DNA of 64,000 nt from contig NC_083337.1 of the NCBI RefSeq assembly GCF_019175385.1, forward strand, positions 168,033,713 through 168,097,712. Direction: 5' to 3'. The notes below the pieces were generated by a model. The model saw only the letters and a program-made list of their open reading frames with translations, was not told the origin of the DNA and made no database searches. This DNA is from Lycium barbarum. Its lineage: Eukaryota; Streptophyta; Magnoliopsida; Solanales; Solanaceae. Numbering within the stretch: the stretch's first letter is position 1; each line of letters starts with the position of its first letter. This document shows, in pieces, positions 1 through 11,943 of this stretch. The translations under genes were made by a program, and so were the position numbers.

Positions 1-722
1 TCAACAAACATTCCTCGTACTTAAATTAGATGTATCCAATTTGTCCTATCATACTAACGAATTAATTCAACTCGATATGCAAATGAAGATTTATCTAGTA
101 TCCTCGTCAGCTAATCGAATTAATTTCAAACTCATTAACCATTTTCTTCTAGAATTAAGCGGATTTTAACTTATGTACGTTAACAATGTGAATAATTTTC
201 GCATTATCAAAGTATTTTAACCTGATGTAGCATGTTAACTATTTTTTAAGGTTACTAAACACACTTTTATGAACTGTTATACGTTACAATCTTTTTTTAG
301 ATCAAATTGTGTAAAAATATCGTCAATGTATAGAAGTTAAACTATATTAAATCAGTCGATTAAGTACTACCATCTTCACATATTAAATAACGAGAAGATT
401 TTACCTTTAGAAGGAAGATAAAATTTAAAGAAGAGATGATGAAGAAACTTTGAAAATCTAAAAGAAAAAGAAACAAAGAAACCGTTATTAACTGAATTTA
501 CTGATTTGTACGAATGGAATTTTTTTAAAGTTAAAGATATCTTTAGATTAAGAATAGAATTGCAAGTGGGTGCACCAAATCCACCCTATAGTTGGACTAA
601 GTTGCTTAAAACTTACCAAAATCCCTGTGTGACTCTAAACTAAACTAATCTACCTTCCAAATTCCTGATTTTCCCATAATCTTTAATTTTTAAAAGAGTA
701 AAGCAAGCTTATGATTCCCTCC
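1..722. other. Intergenic / upstream region of laccase
   Basis: AT-rich DNA with no coding region that I can support. Its right end serves as promoter for the laccase gene. I see no transposon termini here. Confidence 0.5.
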
Positions 723-727
723 TTCAT

Positions 728-738
728 ATTATAAATAG
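728..738 (+). promoter_or_regulatory. Probable TATA box of the laccase gene
   Basis: The string TATTATAAATAG lies about 95 bases before the first laccase ATG, a normal plant spacing for a TATA box plus a short leader. The presumed leader contains two imperfect copies of CCTCTAA-CAG-GCATTA near 753 and 785. Confidence 0.55.
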
Positions 739-829
739 ACAACTTCATTAAATCCTCTAATCAGTGCATTAACACTTCAGTAAGTCCTCTAAACAGAGCA
801 TTACAACTTTCAAGCTTTTACTAAAACAA

Positions 830-3075
830 ATGCACAAAAGAAGAGAAATGGAGACTTGGATAAGTTGTCTCATCGTGGTCATACTATCACTATTATCTAC
901 ATTCGCTAATGCGGAATTTCACTACCATGAATTTATTGTAAGTATCCATTTACATTTTTCTTCTTATTTTCTCAAAAAATTTCCAACATTGGCATGAAAT
1001 AATATTTTTGACAGGTTCAAGAAACCAGTGAAACAAGGCTATGCAGAACCAAGAATATAATCACAGTGAATGGGCAATTTCCAGGACCAACCTTGACAGT
1101 TCGAAACGGAGATACATTATTTGTTACTGTCATTAATAGAGCTCGTTACAATGTCACAATCCATTGGTAATTACCTTATAAAAGCGACCTTTTTGTGTAA
1201 ACATTTTTTTACACTGTCAGCGCATAACACTTAAATTGCTCTAAATTTTCATACAGGCACGGAGTTCGTCAAATGCGAACACCCTGGGCTGATGGGCCTG
1301 AGTATGTAACACAGTGCCCAATTAGACCAGGAGGATTTTACACATACAGATTCACTATTGAAAATCAAGAGGGTACATTGTGGTGGCATGCTCATAGCCG
1401 ATGGCTTAGAGCTACTGTTTATGGAGCATTAGTTATTTTACCAAAACAGGGTTCTAATTTTCCTTTTTCAATGCCCCAGAAAGATGTTCCTATTCTTCTT
1501 GGTACTGCTTCTTTCTCTTTATCTTTTGGATTTTGCTAATATACAATGACAACGAAAAAGACTTTTTATACTATTTTAACCCGTTGTAGCAGGTAATTTA
1601 CTTTGTTTTCCAGGTTACCAATTTCACTCTGAATTCAATATTTTTGTATAGGGGAATGGTGGAACAGAGACATTATTGCAGTCCAAAGACAGGCACAATT
1701 CACTGGAGCAGCTCCTAATATTTCTGATGCATTTACTATTAATGGCCAACCTGGTGACCTTTATAGATGCTCTAGTCAAGGTTCTTACTAAAACTTATCC
1801 CTCTTTTTTTTTTTTTGAAAAAATAAAACAGAAAAGATTTATGTACACTGATAGTGTAAATAATCCGTTTCATCATGAGTAATTAAGAATGTTAATATTG
1901 CAGATACTGTGAAATACTCAGTGAATTCGGGAGAATCAATTCTCCTGAGGGTGATCAATGCTGCACTCAATCAACAACTTTTCTTCTCAGTAGCCAACCA
2001 CAAGCTCATTGTTGTTGGTGTTGATGCTAGTTATAGCAAGCCTCTTACAACTAATGTCATTATGGTTGGACCTGGCCAAACAACTAATGTAATTCTCACT
2101 GCTAATCAATCCCCTGGTCGTTACTATATGGCGGCTCGTGCCTATGCCACAGCCAGAAACGCACCATTTGACAACACCACCACCACTGCCATCCTTGAGT
2201 ACACAAATCTCAAGTCGGGCGCGAATTCAAGACCTTTATTGCCCCAACTTCCAGCCTTCAATGATTCAACCACTGCCACTGCTTTCGCGAACCGGTTGAG
2301 AAGCATTCCTGGTAACAATATGAGAGTTCCCAAAAAGATTGATGAGAACTTGTTCTTCACTGTTGGATTAGGATTAGTGAATTGCAACCCTGGTCCAAGA
2401 TGTCAAGGGCCCAATAATTCGCGTTTTGCTGCTAGCATGAACAACATTTCGTTTGTTCTTCCTAGAAGAACTTCATTGCTGCAGGCCTATTACCAAAAGA
2501 TTCCAGGGATTTATACATTGGACTTTCCACCTGTTCCTCCGGTTCAATTAGACTACACAGGCAATGTTTCGCGAGGACTCTGGCAACCAAGATTTGGGAC
2601 TAAGTTGTACCAGCTCAAGTTTGGTTCTACTGTACAAATTGTGTTGCAAGATACTGCTATTTTCTCTAATGAGGACCACCCTATACATCTTCACGGATAC
2701 CATTTTTGGGTCGTCGGACAAGGTTTTGGTAACTTCAATCCTCAGACAGATACTGCTACATTTAACCTAATCGATCCGCCTTTCAGAAACACAATCGATG
2801 TGCCTCCTGGTGGATGGGCAGTCATTCGTTTCGTAGCAGATAATCCAGGTAAAGAATTTGATTTCATCATAAAAAAATATTACGAAGTTTGAAATTTTTG
2901 TGCCTGTTTAGGAACTTTGATACATTTATGTGATCTGTTTATAGGGGTTTGGTTGTTCCATTGCCACATTGATTCTCATTTGTCTTGGGGCCTAGCTATG
3001 TCGTTCATCGTTAAAAATGGAATAGGAGAGAAACAGACAATGGAGCCACCTCCACCAGATCTACCACAATGCTAA
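830..3075 (+). CDS. Laccase (multicopper oxidase), LAC7/LAC14-like
   Basis: Secreted blue copper oxidase that oxidises phenolics such as monolignols with O2 in the cell wall. Exons read 830-937, 1015-1166, 1257-1501, 1652-1780, 1904-2848 and 2945-3075. All have GT-AG borders and together encode 569 residues, a usual laccase length. The N-terminus is a hydrophobic signal peptide ending near FANA. Copper ligands are visible: HWHG (86-89), WWHAHS (129-134), HPIHLHG (470-476) and HCHIDSH (532-538). The T1 axial position is Leu, as in high-potential plant laccases. The protein ends in the typical DLPQC. An in-frame second ATG at 848 gives a more conventional signal peptide and may be the true start. 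The six-exon layout is that of the plant family. No lesion is seen, so the gene looks functional. The subfamily assignment comes from remembered similarity. Confidence 0.95.
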
Positions 3076-3296
3076 GATGTTGAATGAATATTAAGAGAGT
3101 GTGGTCCATGTTATAGTTTATTCCTATATTTAAGCATTTGTTAGCGTGGTTTGTCTATTGTTTTTGTCTTGTATTAGTTATCAGGAGTTTGCCTATGTTT
3201 TATCAATTAAAGTCTGAAATTGTTTTGTCTATGATTATTGTTCAAGTGCCAACCAAGAAAGGGGTTGACTTATCTTGGTTTCTGTCAGCATCATAT

Positions 3297-3455
3297 AGAA
3301 GTATTGAACAGTTCTATTGTCATCACATTTCTCTTTTTCTTAGAGATCTTCTTTATGATAGGCTTATATATTGTAGAAAGTTAGTTCTTAAAAAAAAAGA
3401 ATCACAATAGAGATTAAGTCTCTCTAGGTGACTAAACCTAAAAGCTGGAACTCGG
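3297..3455. repeat. Left copy of a diverged direct repeat in the laccase 3' flank
   Basis: The stretch from TATTGAACAGTTCTATT to CCTAAAAGCTGGAAC reappears in diverged form at 10544-10705, on the other side of the LINE. Shared blocks include TATTGAACAGTT, AGGCTTATAT, CAATAGAG/ATAATAGAG, CTCTCTA-GTGAC and ACCTAAAAGCT-GAAC. Confidence 0.6.
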
Positions 3456-4440
3456 TTCGGTTCTTTTGATTTTGGTTTTTTGAAGTTCATTTCGATTTTT
3501 TTTTTTATATGATATTAGAAGCGATTCCATTTACACTAATTCATATTCTCAAAAGCAATAAAATATAAAACTGATAAATTGAAATCAAAATCAAACAAAC
3601 AAGATACGCAAGGACAGAAAACCATAACCATGATATGGGATTAGTAGGTGTTACATACATACAGTAAGAATAACTAAGAAAACACATAAATGACATACAT
3701 TAATCTCAAAGACACATCCTAGTCACCTTTCCTTGTTAAGGATATTTGATTTTCTCAACTGAAGTGGAAAATTGGAGATACAAAAGCAAAAGAGGGCTTG
3801 TTACAATTGAGTTTTTTTTTTCGCTTAAACTTAATGGGCCTAGACTATTTTAATTTTTTTGGGTAATGTATTAAATTTCGGTTTAAACCGAAATACTGAA
3901 GAACCAAACTCTAAAACCCGAACACCAAAGTTTCTAAAAACGTAAACCATAAAGTATTCAAGTTTGTTGAAATATTCCGATAGACCTCCGCTCGATTTTG
4001 TTTTTATTAACTAATATTATACCATTAAGCAGCGAGCTTAGTGAAATTTTTTATTAATAATGAAAATAGCGAAATCAATTACAAAATGAATAACTACACT
4101 TTGCAAGAGTAGAAAACTATAATCAACCTAAGAGTATCTCAACTCTAAGTTGATTTCATAGAATATGGTCCTACCAAGTAATGGCAGAATAATTAAAACT
4201 ACCAAGAAAAAATTGGTTCGAGTAGCCTTTACATCAATACAACTCCTAATTTTTCTAAGCTCTCACCAAATGTGAGAGAATATACTTGTTAAGAAGAGAA
4301 TAAACTACGGTAGGCGTTCGGTTCTTTGGTTTGGTTTTATCAAACCTCGGTTCGATTATTTCGATTTCGGTTTTTTGAAGGTGGACACCGAACACCTAAC
4401 ACCGAACCAAACTAGTTCGGTTTGGTTATTTCGGTTTCGG
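3453..4440. repeat. CGGTTT-rich repeat block flanking the LINE
   Basis: Repeated TTCGGTTTCGGTTTTTTGAAG-type motifs occur on both strands (3453-3500, about 3876-3950 inverted, 4315-4440). Such CGGTT-rich ends are common in plant non-autonomous TIR elements. The same motif continues at 10447-10500, so the LINE at 4441-10423 split this block. The middle (3520-3870, 3960-4300) is AT-rich with nothing else recognisable. Confidence 0.6.
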
Positions 4441-4555
4441 TTTTTTTTTTTTTTGAAAATGTAACATTGGTATGTATTGACTTGATCAGTGCATAGATTG
4501 CACTGGAACCATATTTACAGCAAAAGTGAGAAAGCTGATCCAAAACTCTGAAAAT

Positions 4556-7500
4556 CTAACAAGAGCCTAGGATTTCAATTATGGATTCAGTCTCCTCAAG
4601 GTAAATCTGTTTGCACCAAAAACAAAAAAGTTTGACACAATTTAGCTTGATCTTTTGTACATCACTACTACTGTCTTCAAAGCACCGTGAATTTCTCTCT
4701 TTCCATATTGTCCACCAAATGCAAGCTGGGACAATCCTCCATCTATCTCTGTCTGAGGCTCCTATTCCTGCCTCCTCCCAAATATGGAGTAGATTAGTAA
4801 TCCTATTTGGCATTACCCAGACAATGCCCCTGAGATTCACAAAGATCCTCCAAAGCTGTATTGTGATCCGACAATGTAAAAATAGATGGTTGACTGTCTC
4901 ACCCTCTTCACCACACAAGTAACATCTGGAACAAAGAGAGAATTTTCTCTTTTTTAGGTTTTCTTGAGTCAGTACTGCTTCCCTTGCCAACAACCATGTG
5001 AAACATGCAACTTTGAATGGTACCTTCACTTTCCAAATGTGCTTCCAAGGCCAAAGTTGCACCTGCTGGTTACTCTGGTTCAAAAATTTGTATGCTGTGC
5101 TCACTTTGTAAATGCCTTTGCTGTCTTCTTTCCACCACAATTTATCTGCACCTTCTTGTGTGCCTTTAAACTCTTCTAGTAGCCTGAACAACTCTGTCAA
5201 TGTGTTGATTTCCCAGTCATTGAAATTTCTCCTGAACTGAAGGTTCCATCCATGATTGTCCCATATCTCAGCTACTTTCTTGTGTTGGTTTACTGCCAGC
5301 CCATGAATGACAGGAAATAATTCTTTTAGACTAGTGTTTCCCAACCATTTGTCCTCCCAAAAAGAAGTTTTGTGGCCATTACTCACCTTAATGGTGGAAT
5401 GGTTCCACAGGAAAGGCCAAAGAGCTCTGATGGATCTCCACAGACCAACACCATAAGAAGTGTGCACCTCCTTGGTCATCCACTTGTTTTCTTCCCCATA
5501 TTTTGCTTTGATCATTCTTCCCCAGTATGGTTGAGGTGTATGTGAGTACCTCCATAGCCATTTAAGTCTTAAAGCTTTGCTCTGCAGCTTTAAATTCCTG
5601 ATACCTAGTCCTCCCTGCTTCTTCCCCAGTAGAACATTAGCCCACTTGACTAAATGGAAAACCTTTTTATCTTGATCACCCTTCCAGAGAAAGTCCCTCC
5701 TGATCTTGTCTAGTCTTTCAATCACTCCAACAGGGATGGGAAAAACAGACAACATATAGGTAGGGAGTGCATCCAGAACTGAATTTATAAGTGTGACTCT
5801 GCCCCCTAGAGATATATATTGTGACTTCCACCTGGATAGCTTCTTCTCACACTTTTCAATCACTGGGTTCCAGATATTCAAGGACTTTGATTTGGCTCCT
5901 AAAGGCATGCCCAAGTAAGTAGTTGGCAGTTCCCCTACTTCTCCACCTAAAATCCTGGTCAATTCCTCCATATTATTCACACCATTAATTGGATATATGT
6001 GACTCTTTCTCCAATTAATGTGTAACCCAGAAATCCCTTCAAACAGTACCAGAATTACTCTCAAAATCTTCAGTTGCTCTTCATCAGCATCACAAAAGAT
6101 CAGGGTGTCATCTGCATACTGTAGATGAGTGATTTCCATGTTAGCATTTACATTTGCACTTGTGGCAACCTCAAAACCTTTGAACCATTCATTTGTTCTT
6201 GCCACTTTGATCATGTTATTCAAGCCCTCCATGACCAGTATAAACAAAAAAGGAGACAAAGGATCCCCCTGTCTCAACCCTCTATGTGCGGGGAAAAAAC
6301 CTTCAGGAGAGCCATTGATAAGAACTGAGAATCTGACAGTTGAAATGCAGAATCTAATCCACTTGATCCATTTTTCTCCAAAACCCATACATGAGAGCAC
6401 CTTCAGCAAAAATTCCCAGTTGACATGATCATATGCCTTTTCAATGTCTAATTTGCATAAGATTCCTGGCTTGCCTTGTTTGATTCTTGAGTCCACTGCT
6501 TCGTTGGCAATTAGAATTGCATCCATTATTTGTCTATCTTTAATGAATGCCATCTGTTGAACATCCACCAGCTTGCCTATAACTCTTTTCAATCTTTCTG
6601 TTAACACCTTAGAAATTAGTTTATAGACACTACCTATAAGACTGATGGGTCTGAAATCTCTCAGCTCCTTGGCACCTGTTTTCTTTGGAATTAGGGCTAT
6701 GTAAGTTGCATTGTAGCTTTTCTCAAAAACTCCTTGAGAGTGAAAGTTGTTAAAAGTGGCCATGATATCTAGCTTCAGAATTTCCCAACATTTGATCAAA
6801 AAGCCCATTGTGTACCCATCAGGGCCAGGAGCTTTGTCCATGGCACACATTTTCAGACATGAAAACACCTCTTGTTCATCAAATTCTCCCTGTAAAGCAA
6901 CTTTTTCTTCCTCATTGATCACTGAACAGTTGAAAGGATTGTATGAAGGTCTCCAACCAATTGATTCAGTGTACAACCTCTCATAGAAATCAATAATTTC
7001 CCCTTTAATTCTTTCTGGATCCTCCACAGTTTCTTCTTGAATCATCAATTGATCAATGTTGTTACTTCTCTTATGTGCATTGGCCACCTTATGAAAGAAG
7101 TTGGTGTTCCTATCCCCTTCTTTGAGCCAAAGAGCCCTTGATCTTTGCCTCCAAGCTATTTCCTCATTTTTTAAATACTCCTCATAATCCATCAACAGCG
7201 ATGCTTTCAGTATTGATTCATCTTCTGTCAACACTCTATTCTCCAGGACAGCATCTAGAGTTGCTAGTTGACTCAAAATATGTGTTTTTTGTGATCCCAA
7301 GTTTCCCTGACTTGTTCTACTCCATTCTTTCAGCTTGGCTTTTAAAGCTTTGAACTTGCAAGCCATAATGTAATCAGGTTTGCCTTCGAAGACAAAAGAA
7401 TTCCACCAATCCCTGATTCTTTCCACAAACCCTTCAGTGTTCAACCACCAGTTTTCAAATTTGAAGTAAGACTTGTTGTATTCCCACACTCCACACTGAA

Positions 7501-8194
7501 GTGAGACTGGAAAGTGATCAGATTCCAGTCTTTGCAACAGTGACTGCTTGATATTTCTGAACTTGTCATCCCATTCTTTAGAAATTAACACCCTATCAAT
7601 TCTGGATGCTATTCTACAATTGTCACCCTTGTGCCATGTGTAACACCCTCCTTCCAGCTGGGGATCTAACAATTCCATATCTTCTATAAAATCTGAGAAT
7701 TCTTCCATGGCAGGGGTTCTTCTTCTGCAATTCATTTTTTCAGAAGGAAATCTTGTAACATTAAAATCACCACAAACAGCCCAAGGCCCCTCCATTAGAC
7801 CCCGAACTGCCCCAATTTCATCCCACACATGTTCCCTCTCTGCTCTACTGTTTGGCGCATATACTCCAGTTATATAACATTCAAAATCTTGAAGGAGTGC
7901 CACAAACTTGCAAGATAAAGTATATGCACCAATCTCCAAAGTCTCCCCTTTCCACACTCTACTGTCCCATAACATCAAAATTCCCCCTCTAGTGCCACTA
8001 GCCTCTAGACAAGCAAATTTTACCCATCTACCTCCCCAAAGATCTTTGATAATCTCTTTAACCTCCCCTTCCAGTTTAGATTCTTGTAAACATATGATAT
8101 CAGCATACCAGTCTTGTATAAGGCTCTTCACAAATCTTCTCTTGTCCCTATTGTTCAGCCCCCTTACATTCCATGACACCAGTTTTAACTTCAT
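4556..8194 (-). CDS. LINE ORF2: AP-like endonuclease / reverse transcriptase
   Basis: This 1212-residue protein carries out target-primed reverse transcription. The N-terminal endonuclease/exonuclease/phosphatase domain (about 1-235) shows [17 protein letters not shown] (catalytic Glu38), GDFNVTRFP and SDHFPV. The reverse transcriptase spans about 490-760, with [32 protein letters not shown] and the catalytic YADD at 693-696. A zf-RVT domain ([18 protein letters not shown], about 1090-1110) lies near the C-terminus. I see no RNase H domain, as in many plant L1 elements. Its ATG overlaps the ORF1 stop as ATGA (8191-8194), which suggests coupled re-initiation. No stop or frameshift interrupts it. 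Confidence 0.95.
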   Translation of the reverse strand: MKLKLVSWNVRGLNNRDKRRFVKSLIQDWYADIICLQESKLEGEVKEIIKDLWGGRWVKFACLEASGTRGGILMLWDSRVWKGETLEIGAYTLSCKFVALLQDFECYITGVYAPNSRAEREHVWDEIGAVRGLMEGPWAVCGDFNVTRFPSEKMNCRRRTPAMEEFSDFIEDMELLDPQLEGGCYTWHKGDNCRIASRIDRVLISKEWDDKFRNIKQSLLQRLESDHFPVSLQCGVWEYNKSYFKFENWWLNTEGFVERIRDWWNSFVFEGKPDYIMACKFKALKAKLKEWSRTSQGNLGSQKTHILSQLATLDAVLENRVLTEDESILKASLLMDYEEYLKNEEIAWRQRSRALWLKEGDRNTNFFHKVANAHKRSNNIDQLMIQEETVEDPERIKGEIIDFYERLYTESIGWRPSYNPFNCSVINEEEKVALQGEFDEQEVFSCLKMCAMDKAPGPDGYTMGFLIKCWEILKLDIMATFNNFHSQGVFEKSYNATYIALIPKKTGAKELRDFRPISLIGSVYKLISKVLTERLKRVIGKLVDVQQMAFIKDRQIMDAILIANEAVDSRIKQGKPGILCKLDIEKAYDHVNWEFLLKVLSCMGFGEKWIKWIRFCISTVRFSVLINGSPEGFFPAHRGLRQGDPLSPFLFILVMEGLNNMIKVARTNEWFKGFEVATSANVNANMEITHLQYADDTLIFCDADEEQLKILRVILVLFEGISGLHINWRKSHIYPINGVNNMEELTRILGGEVGELPTTYLGMPLGAKSKSLNIWNPVIEKCEKKLSRWKSQYISLGGRVTLINSVLDALPTYMLSVFPIPVGVIERLDKIRRDFLWKGDQDKKVFHLVKWANVLLGKKQGGLGIRNLKLQSKALRLKWLWRYSHTPQPYWGRMIKAKYGEENKWMTKEVHTSYGVGLWRSIRALWPFLWNHSTIKVSNGHKTSFWEDKWLGNTSLKELFPVIHGLAVNQHKKVAEIWDNHGWNLQFRRNFNDWEINTLTELFRLLEEFKGTQEGADKLWWKEDSKGIYKVSTAYKFLNQSNQQVQLWPWKHIWKVKVPFKVACFTWLLAREAVLTQENLKKRKFSLCSRCYLCGEEGETVNHLFLHCRITIQLWRIFVNLRGIVWVMPNRITNLLHIWEEAGIGASDRDRWRIVPACIWWTIWKERNSRCFEDSSSDVQKIKLNCVKLFCFWCKQIYLEETESIIEILGSC

Positions 8195-10218
8195 TTAGAT
8201 CGGCTTCCTCCTTCCCCCTTATCTCTCTTCCCATCACTCTTGTACTTTACATCAAAAGAAATAAGTCCCTTGAGCTCCTGAGTCCCCTTGAATCTAGTCC
8301 TCTTTGACACAGACACTGCCTCCAATTTTCTGGCCTGTCTACTGCTGTCTATTTGCATCAGTAGTTCCACTGCTTCCTCCTCATGCCCCTTGAAATCAAC
8401 CCCAAAAATTTTCCCCAGTTTAATCATGTTTTGCTTCACCCATGTAGTATTCATCTCCTCCTTATGCAACATTAAACTCATGTCTTGTTGAATAGGTTCT
8501 GCATCTTCTAATACCCATTCTTCAATTTCTGAATTACCTTGCCTGATCACTGTGGCAAGTTGCTCTTTTGGTGCTTGCTTCTCTATCTCAGAATTATCTG
8601 CAATAAGGTTCACCACCATGTTCTCAATAGTTTTCTTCATCTGCAAGTCTTCTACGCCTATGTCTGAATCTTTTCCCCCATAGCTTACTGTTTCTTCATG
8701 AATTGAAATAGCATTAAGTGTCGGTGCTACTGGTTCTGTAGAAATCGACTGGGAAATTGTAGTTTCTATAGATAAAGGATCGAACTTGTTTTCAGTCTGC
8801 AGCCCATTAATGTCATTAAAAATAACATGTGCTGCACCATCAAGCCCAGACCACTTATTATTTTTGGGCCTAGTGTGGTGGCCCAAATAATAATAAGGAG
8901 AGTGTGAAGGAAAGGCCATCTCCCTGTCATGTGGCCCCAGACCTTTATTTAAAAATATTCCAGCTGTATCTGCATACCCCATGTGATCCCACTGTGTATC
9001 AGCAGTGATAGGCCTGCTCTTCTGTCCTTTTTCTGAATTGGACTTTGCTTTTAACTGCTGGTCCGAGTCCTCCTTCAGACCACTGGTTTCTTCGATGGGC
9101 TTGTCAGATTCCAGCAACCTCTTTCCATTCGCCGGCGAAGCAATTTCAAATCGAACACTCTGCTCCACCCATATCGGAATATAGAATTTGATGCCATCTC
9201 TTTCTATAGTAACTTCACTAGGACAATTCCGACCGTCACCTGAAATTTGAATTCTCGCCCACTTCATATGATTTTTCAGATTAGTCTCTTCTTCAGTAGA
9301 AACCCATCCACCGCAGTTATTCCCAATTTCAGTGAAAACCCTTTGGGACCATAGATGGAGAGGTACCCCAAGTGCTCTGATCCATGTGGTTTTTGGGACT
9401 CGATTCGATGGTGCGCATCCAACTGTTGGGTTCCACCACTGGAGCTTCAATTTAGTCTCTTTCCACCTCCATTCTTTCTGAATGACTTGTTCAGCCATGT
9501 TCCTGTTGGGGAACTCAAATAGGAACATATTGTTGGCCATCTCATGGATATTTATCCCAAAAACCGCTTTCCATGTAACCACAACCCACCTCCTGATGTC
9601 TGATAGAGTGGGAACCTCTGTTTCTCCTTCAGAAAAAGATCCGACAATGCATCTCTTCAAGATTCCGGTGTCCCTAACCCCAGGAGACTGTGAGATACAT
9701 ATTTCTCCTTTGTTGGAAGTGACTGTTGATTCTCTAAGAGTATTAGAATGCCATTTACTCTCCCTTACTGCTCTGACATAAGGGTATTCTTTGCTGGTGA
9801 ATCTTGGTGGTTCTGCAATCTTCAGTTGGTTGGGGCATTGAATGAACCTTTCTATCTTCAATGCTATCTCTGTCCAACCTGCATTTAAAGCCAGTTCTGG
9901 GATTATAATGATTGATCTCTCCATTCCATGCAGCAAGAGAATGCTCATATATCTTCCATGCTCATTTGCTTTCCTCGTACAAAAGATTTCAGATAAATGC
10001 TCCTTGGATTTCCACCTTCTGATCACATTTTTGCCATCCTTGGAGCCTTCTTTTAGAATAGAGCATACCCATCTCATACCCGTCACACTCATAGTTGATC
10101 TTCTCATCATGTTACGACTTCTCTCAACCCACTCAAACCAGGTGTCTCTGCCAACTGACCATCTGGTAATGTCAAAAGATTTGAAGCCTGCATTGAAATA
10201 AATCCTATTTTCCTCCAT
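8191..10218 (-). CDS. LINE ORF1: DUF4283-type nucleic-acid-binding protein
   Basis: This 675-residue first ORF is expected to coat the element RNA as a chaperone. Residues about 185-310 resemble the DUF4283 domain of plant L1 ORF1 proteins ([18 protein letters not shown], then [15 protein letters not shown] and PTVGC-P). I see no clear CCHC knuckle. The C-terminal half is hydrophilic and low in complexity, ending in a basic tail. The ATG at 10218 is the first in frame and sits about 205 bases inside the element's 5' end. The stop overlaps the ORF2 start by four bases. It is complete, without breaks. Confidence 0.85.
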   Translation of the reverse strand: MEENRIYFNAGFKSFDITRWSVGRDTWFEWVERSRNMMRRSTMSVTGMRWVCSILKEGSKDGKNVIRRWKSKEHLSEIFCTRKANEHGRYMSILLLHGMERSIIIIPELALNAGWTEIALKIERFIQCPNQLKIAEPPRFTSKEYPYVRAVRESKWHSNTLRESTVTSNKGEICISQSPGVRDTGILKRCIVGSFSEGETEVPTLSDIRRWVVVTWKAVFGINIHEMANNMFLFEFPNRNMAEQVIQKEWRWKETKLKLQWWNPTVGCAPSNRVPKTTWIRALGVPLHLWSQRVFTEIGNNCGGWVSTEEETNLKNHMKWARIQISGDGRNCPSEVTIERDGIKFYIPIWVEQSVRFEIASPANGKRLLESDKPIEETSGLKEDSDQQLKAKSNSEKGQKSRPITADTQWDHMGYADTAGIFLNKGLGPHDREMAFPSHSPYYYLGHHTRPKNNKWSGLDGAAHVIFNDINGLQTENKFDPLSIETTISQSISTEPVAPTLNAISIHEETVSYGGKDSDIGVEDLQMKKTIENMVVNLIADNSEIEKQAPKEQLATVIRQGNSEIEEWVLEDAEPIQQDMSLMLHKEEMNTTWVKQNMIKLGKIFGVDFKGHEEEAVELLMQIDSSRQARKLEAVSVSKRTRFKGTQELKGLISFDVKYKSDGKRDKGEGGSRSK

Positions 10219-10446
10219 TGGACAAAGAAAGCTGATTTGACTGTAGGATAAGAAAGAAAAGGAATAAAACTACCACAAAAGGTGTTAGCTCAGGGAAGGC
10301 AAAATAAAGAAAGGGCTATTTCCGGCTGAAAAGCTACCGGGAAAGGGGTGTTCCTCCTTCCTAGGGAGTAGGAAAGAGAAAAGTTCTTGGGGAATGTGCC
10401 TGGGAGCCTTTTTGTGTGGCTAATTTTTTTTTTTTTTTTTTTTTTT

Positions 10447-10520
10447 CGGTTTCGGTTTTTTGAAGTTCGATTTGGTTTGATATGATTTTTCGGTTTTCGG
10501 TATTTATGCCCAGCCCAAGT
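10447..10520. repeat. Right part of the CGGTTT-rich repeat split by the LINE
   Basis: The block continues from 4440 with CGGTTTCGGTTTTTTGAAG and ends near TTTATGCCCAGCCC, a typical outer end of this kind of repeat. Together with 4315-4440 it forms the pre-insertion target. Confidence 0.55.
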
Positions 10521-10543
10521 ATGTACTAATCACAATCTTTAAT

Positions 10544-10705
10544 ATTGAACAGTTTTATTATCATCATATGCCCCTCTTTCTTCAAAATATTTCTTCAGGC
10601 TGAGCTTATATTTCTGATTTACTTTTTATAAAAAAGAAGTCATAATAGAGAAAAACTCTCTCTAAGTGACAGCCACAACACTTAACTAACCTAAAAGCTA
10701 GAACA
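10544..10705. repeat. Right copy of the laccase 3'-flank repeat
   Basis: Diverged direct copy of 3297-3455, including the TATTGAACAGTT start and the ACCTAAAAGCTAGAAC end. See the matching entry. From 10706 to 11304 I see only AT-rich intergenic DNA. Confidence 0.55.
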
Positions 10706-11312
10706 TGACATCTCCTAAGACGTTTTCCGAAACTAATTAACTTCCCTTTTTAGCAATTCCACTGACTTAATTACTTAATGTAGCCGGTAAGTCCTCAACA
10801 AGAGAGTAAAAATAATAGGGGCTTAGAGATTTATCGACTAACCAGACATATTGGTCTGAGAGAAAATATAAATGAAACGGATCATTTATGTTGCATGCCT
10901 AAAATTGTTAGTTTTGTTTGTTTTTAATTAAAACTTAATTAGTAGCGATCTAACTATGAATATCCACGCCGTGTTGAGAAGTTGGCTTGACCTTGAAATT
11001 GCTTCTTTCCATTTTTTCATAAATATTATTTAAAAGATTAGAAAGTGATAGCCTAGCGAATCATTGAAGAAAAGCATATGCTAACACACGAGTTGCAATA
11101 TATTTCGATATATAAATTATTATTGAAAGAAAAAAAAAAAGGCCTTCATCTGAAAAACTAAAGTGAATTCACATCCCGGCTCTAAATATATACATATTTA
11201 CCTCTTATAGTAGATAATTAGCCAAAATTGCAAAATTCATATTTTAAAGAGGTCTATTGGTAAATATCCTTTACGTAACCTCATGCTCATAGTAAAAACT
11301 TCCTTCCAGAAG

Positions 11313-11498
11313 CAGTGGCGGATCCAGGATTTTCATTCAGGGTGTTCGGAAAAAAGAAGAAGCTAAATATACACTGTAATTTTTTGCTGAGGGTGTTCAA
11401 AAGTTAATAAATGCACATAAATACAGAAAATTTACCCTATATATACACTGTAATTTTTTACCGAGAGTGTTCCTCGGCTACACGTGCATCCGCCCCTG
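11313..11498. mobile_element. hAT-type MITE with perfect 8-bp target duplication
   Basis: 186-bp element with terminal inverted repeats CAGTGGCGGATCCA at the left and, read inward from the right, CAGGGGCGGATGCAC. CAGNGGCGGA ends are characteristic of hAT. The 8-bp duplication TCCAGAAG flanks it exactly (11305-11312 and 11499-11506). No coding capacity. It lies about 450 bp upstream of the SLP1 start. Confidence 0.9.
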
Positions 11499-11506
11499 TC
11501 CAGAAG

Positions 11507-11943
11507 ATACATAAAACTTAAATTCATTGCCTAAAACTTTTGAGGCTTCAATTATAGACACTGGAAAAAAAAAAAGTATAACTAAAGGTTATACTATTAG
11601 TTCAGTATAGTCTGTTGTCAGCAAATTACTTAATCCCATTTCCAATTAACCATTTCAAATTTATTTTACATACAGTTTCGAAGTAATCTGATATTATAAG
11701 TTTTCATTATTTTGTCATAAATATTGTACTACTAATTTTTTTTTTTATTTTTTTTTTGAAGACAAGCTATTGGCGACTCGGATTTTTCTTTTAAAAAAAA
11801 AGAAATATAAGTTAAATTGGTCCCAAACATGTGGCCAAGACAGCTCCACTTTTTAAAAGGTTTAATGGTTGATATTTGCAAGGTTAACCAATGATTGACA
11901 ATAGAAAACAGGTAGAAGGCAAAAAAAATATTGCAAAAATCAA
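11507..11943 (+). promoter_or_regulatory. Presumed SLP1 promoter and leader region
   Basis: AT-rich stretch between the hAT MITE and the SLP1 start codon. I could not pick a convincing TATA box, so the transcription start is not placed. A long T-tract lies at about 11739-11757. Confidence 0.35.

Larger units (their letters stand above)
4441..10423 (-). mobile_element. Full-length L1-type LINE retrotransposon with both ORFs open
   Basis: The element lies on the minus strand. ORF1 (8191-10218) and ORF2 (4556-8194) are both uninterrupted. A short 5' leader (10219-10423) precedes ORF1. A roughly 100-base 3' tail ends in a 14-base poly-A, seen as T at 4441-4454. The bases TTTCGGTTTCGG plus T-tract occur immediately outside both ends (4429-4446 and 10444-10461) and form a candidate target-site duplication of about 18 bp. 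An unexplained 23-base T-tract at 10424-10446 adjoins the 5' end, so the exact right border is uncertain. Open frames suggest recent insertion. Confidence 0.9.

Noticed and set aside
4611..10201. Several plus-strand open frames across the LINE
   Set aside because: They are antisense shadows of the two long LINE ORFs.
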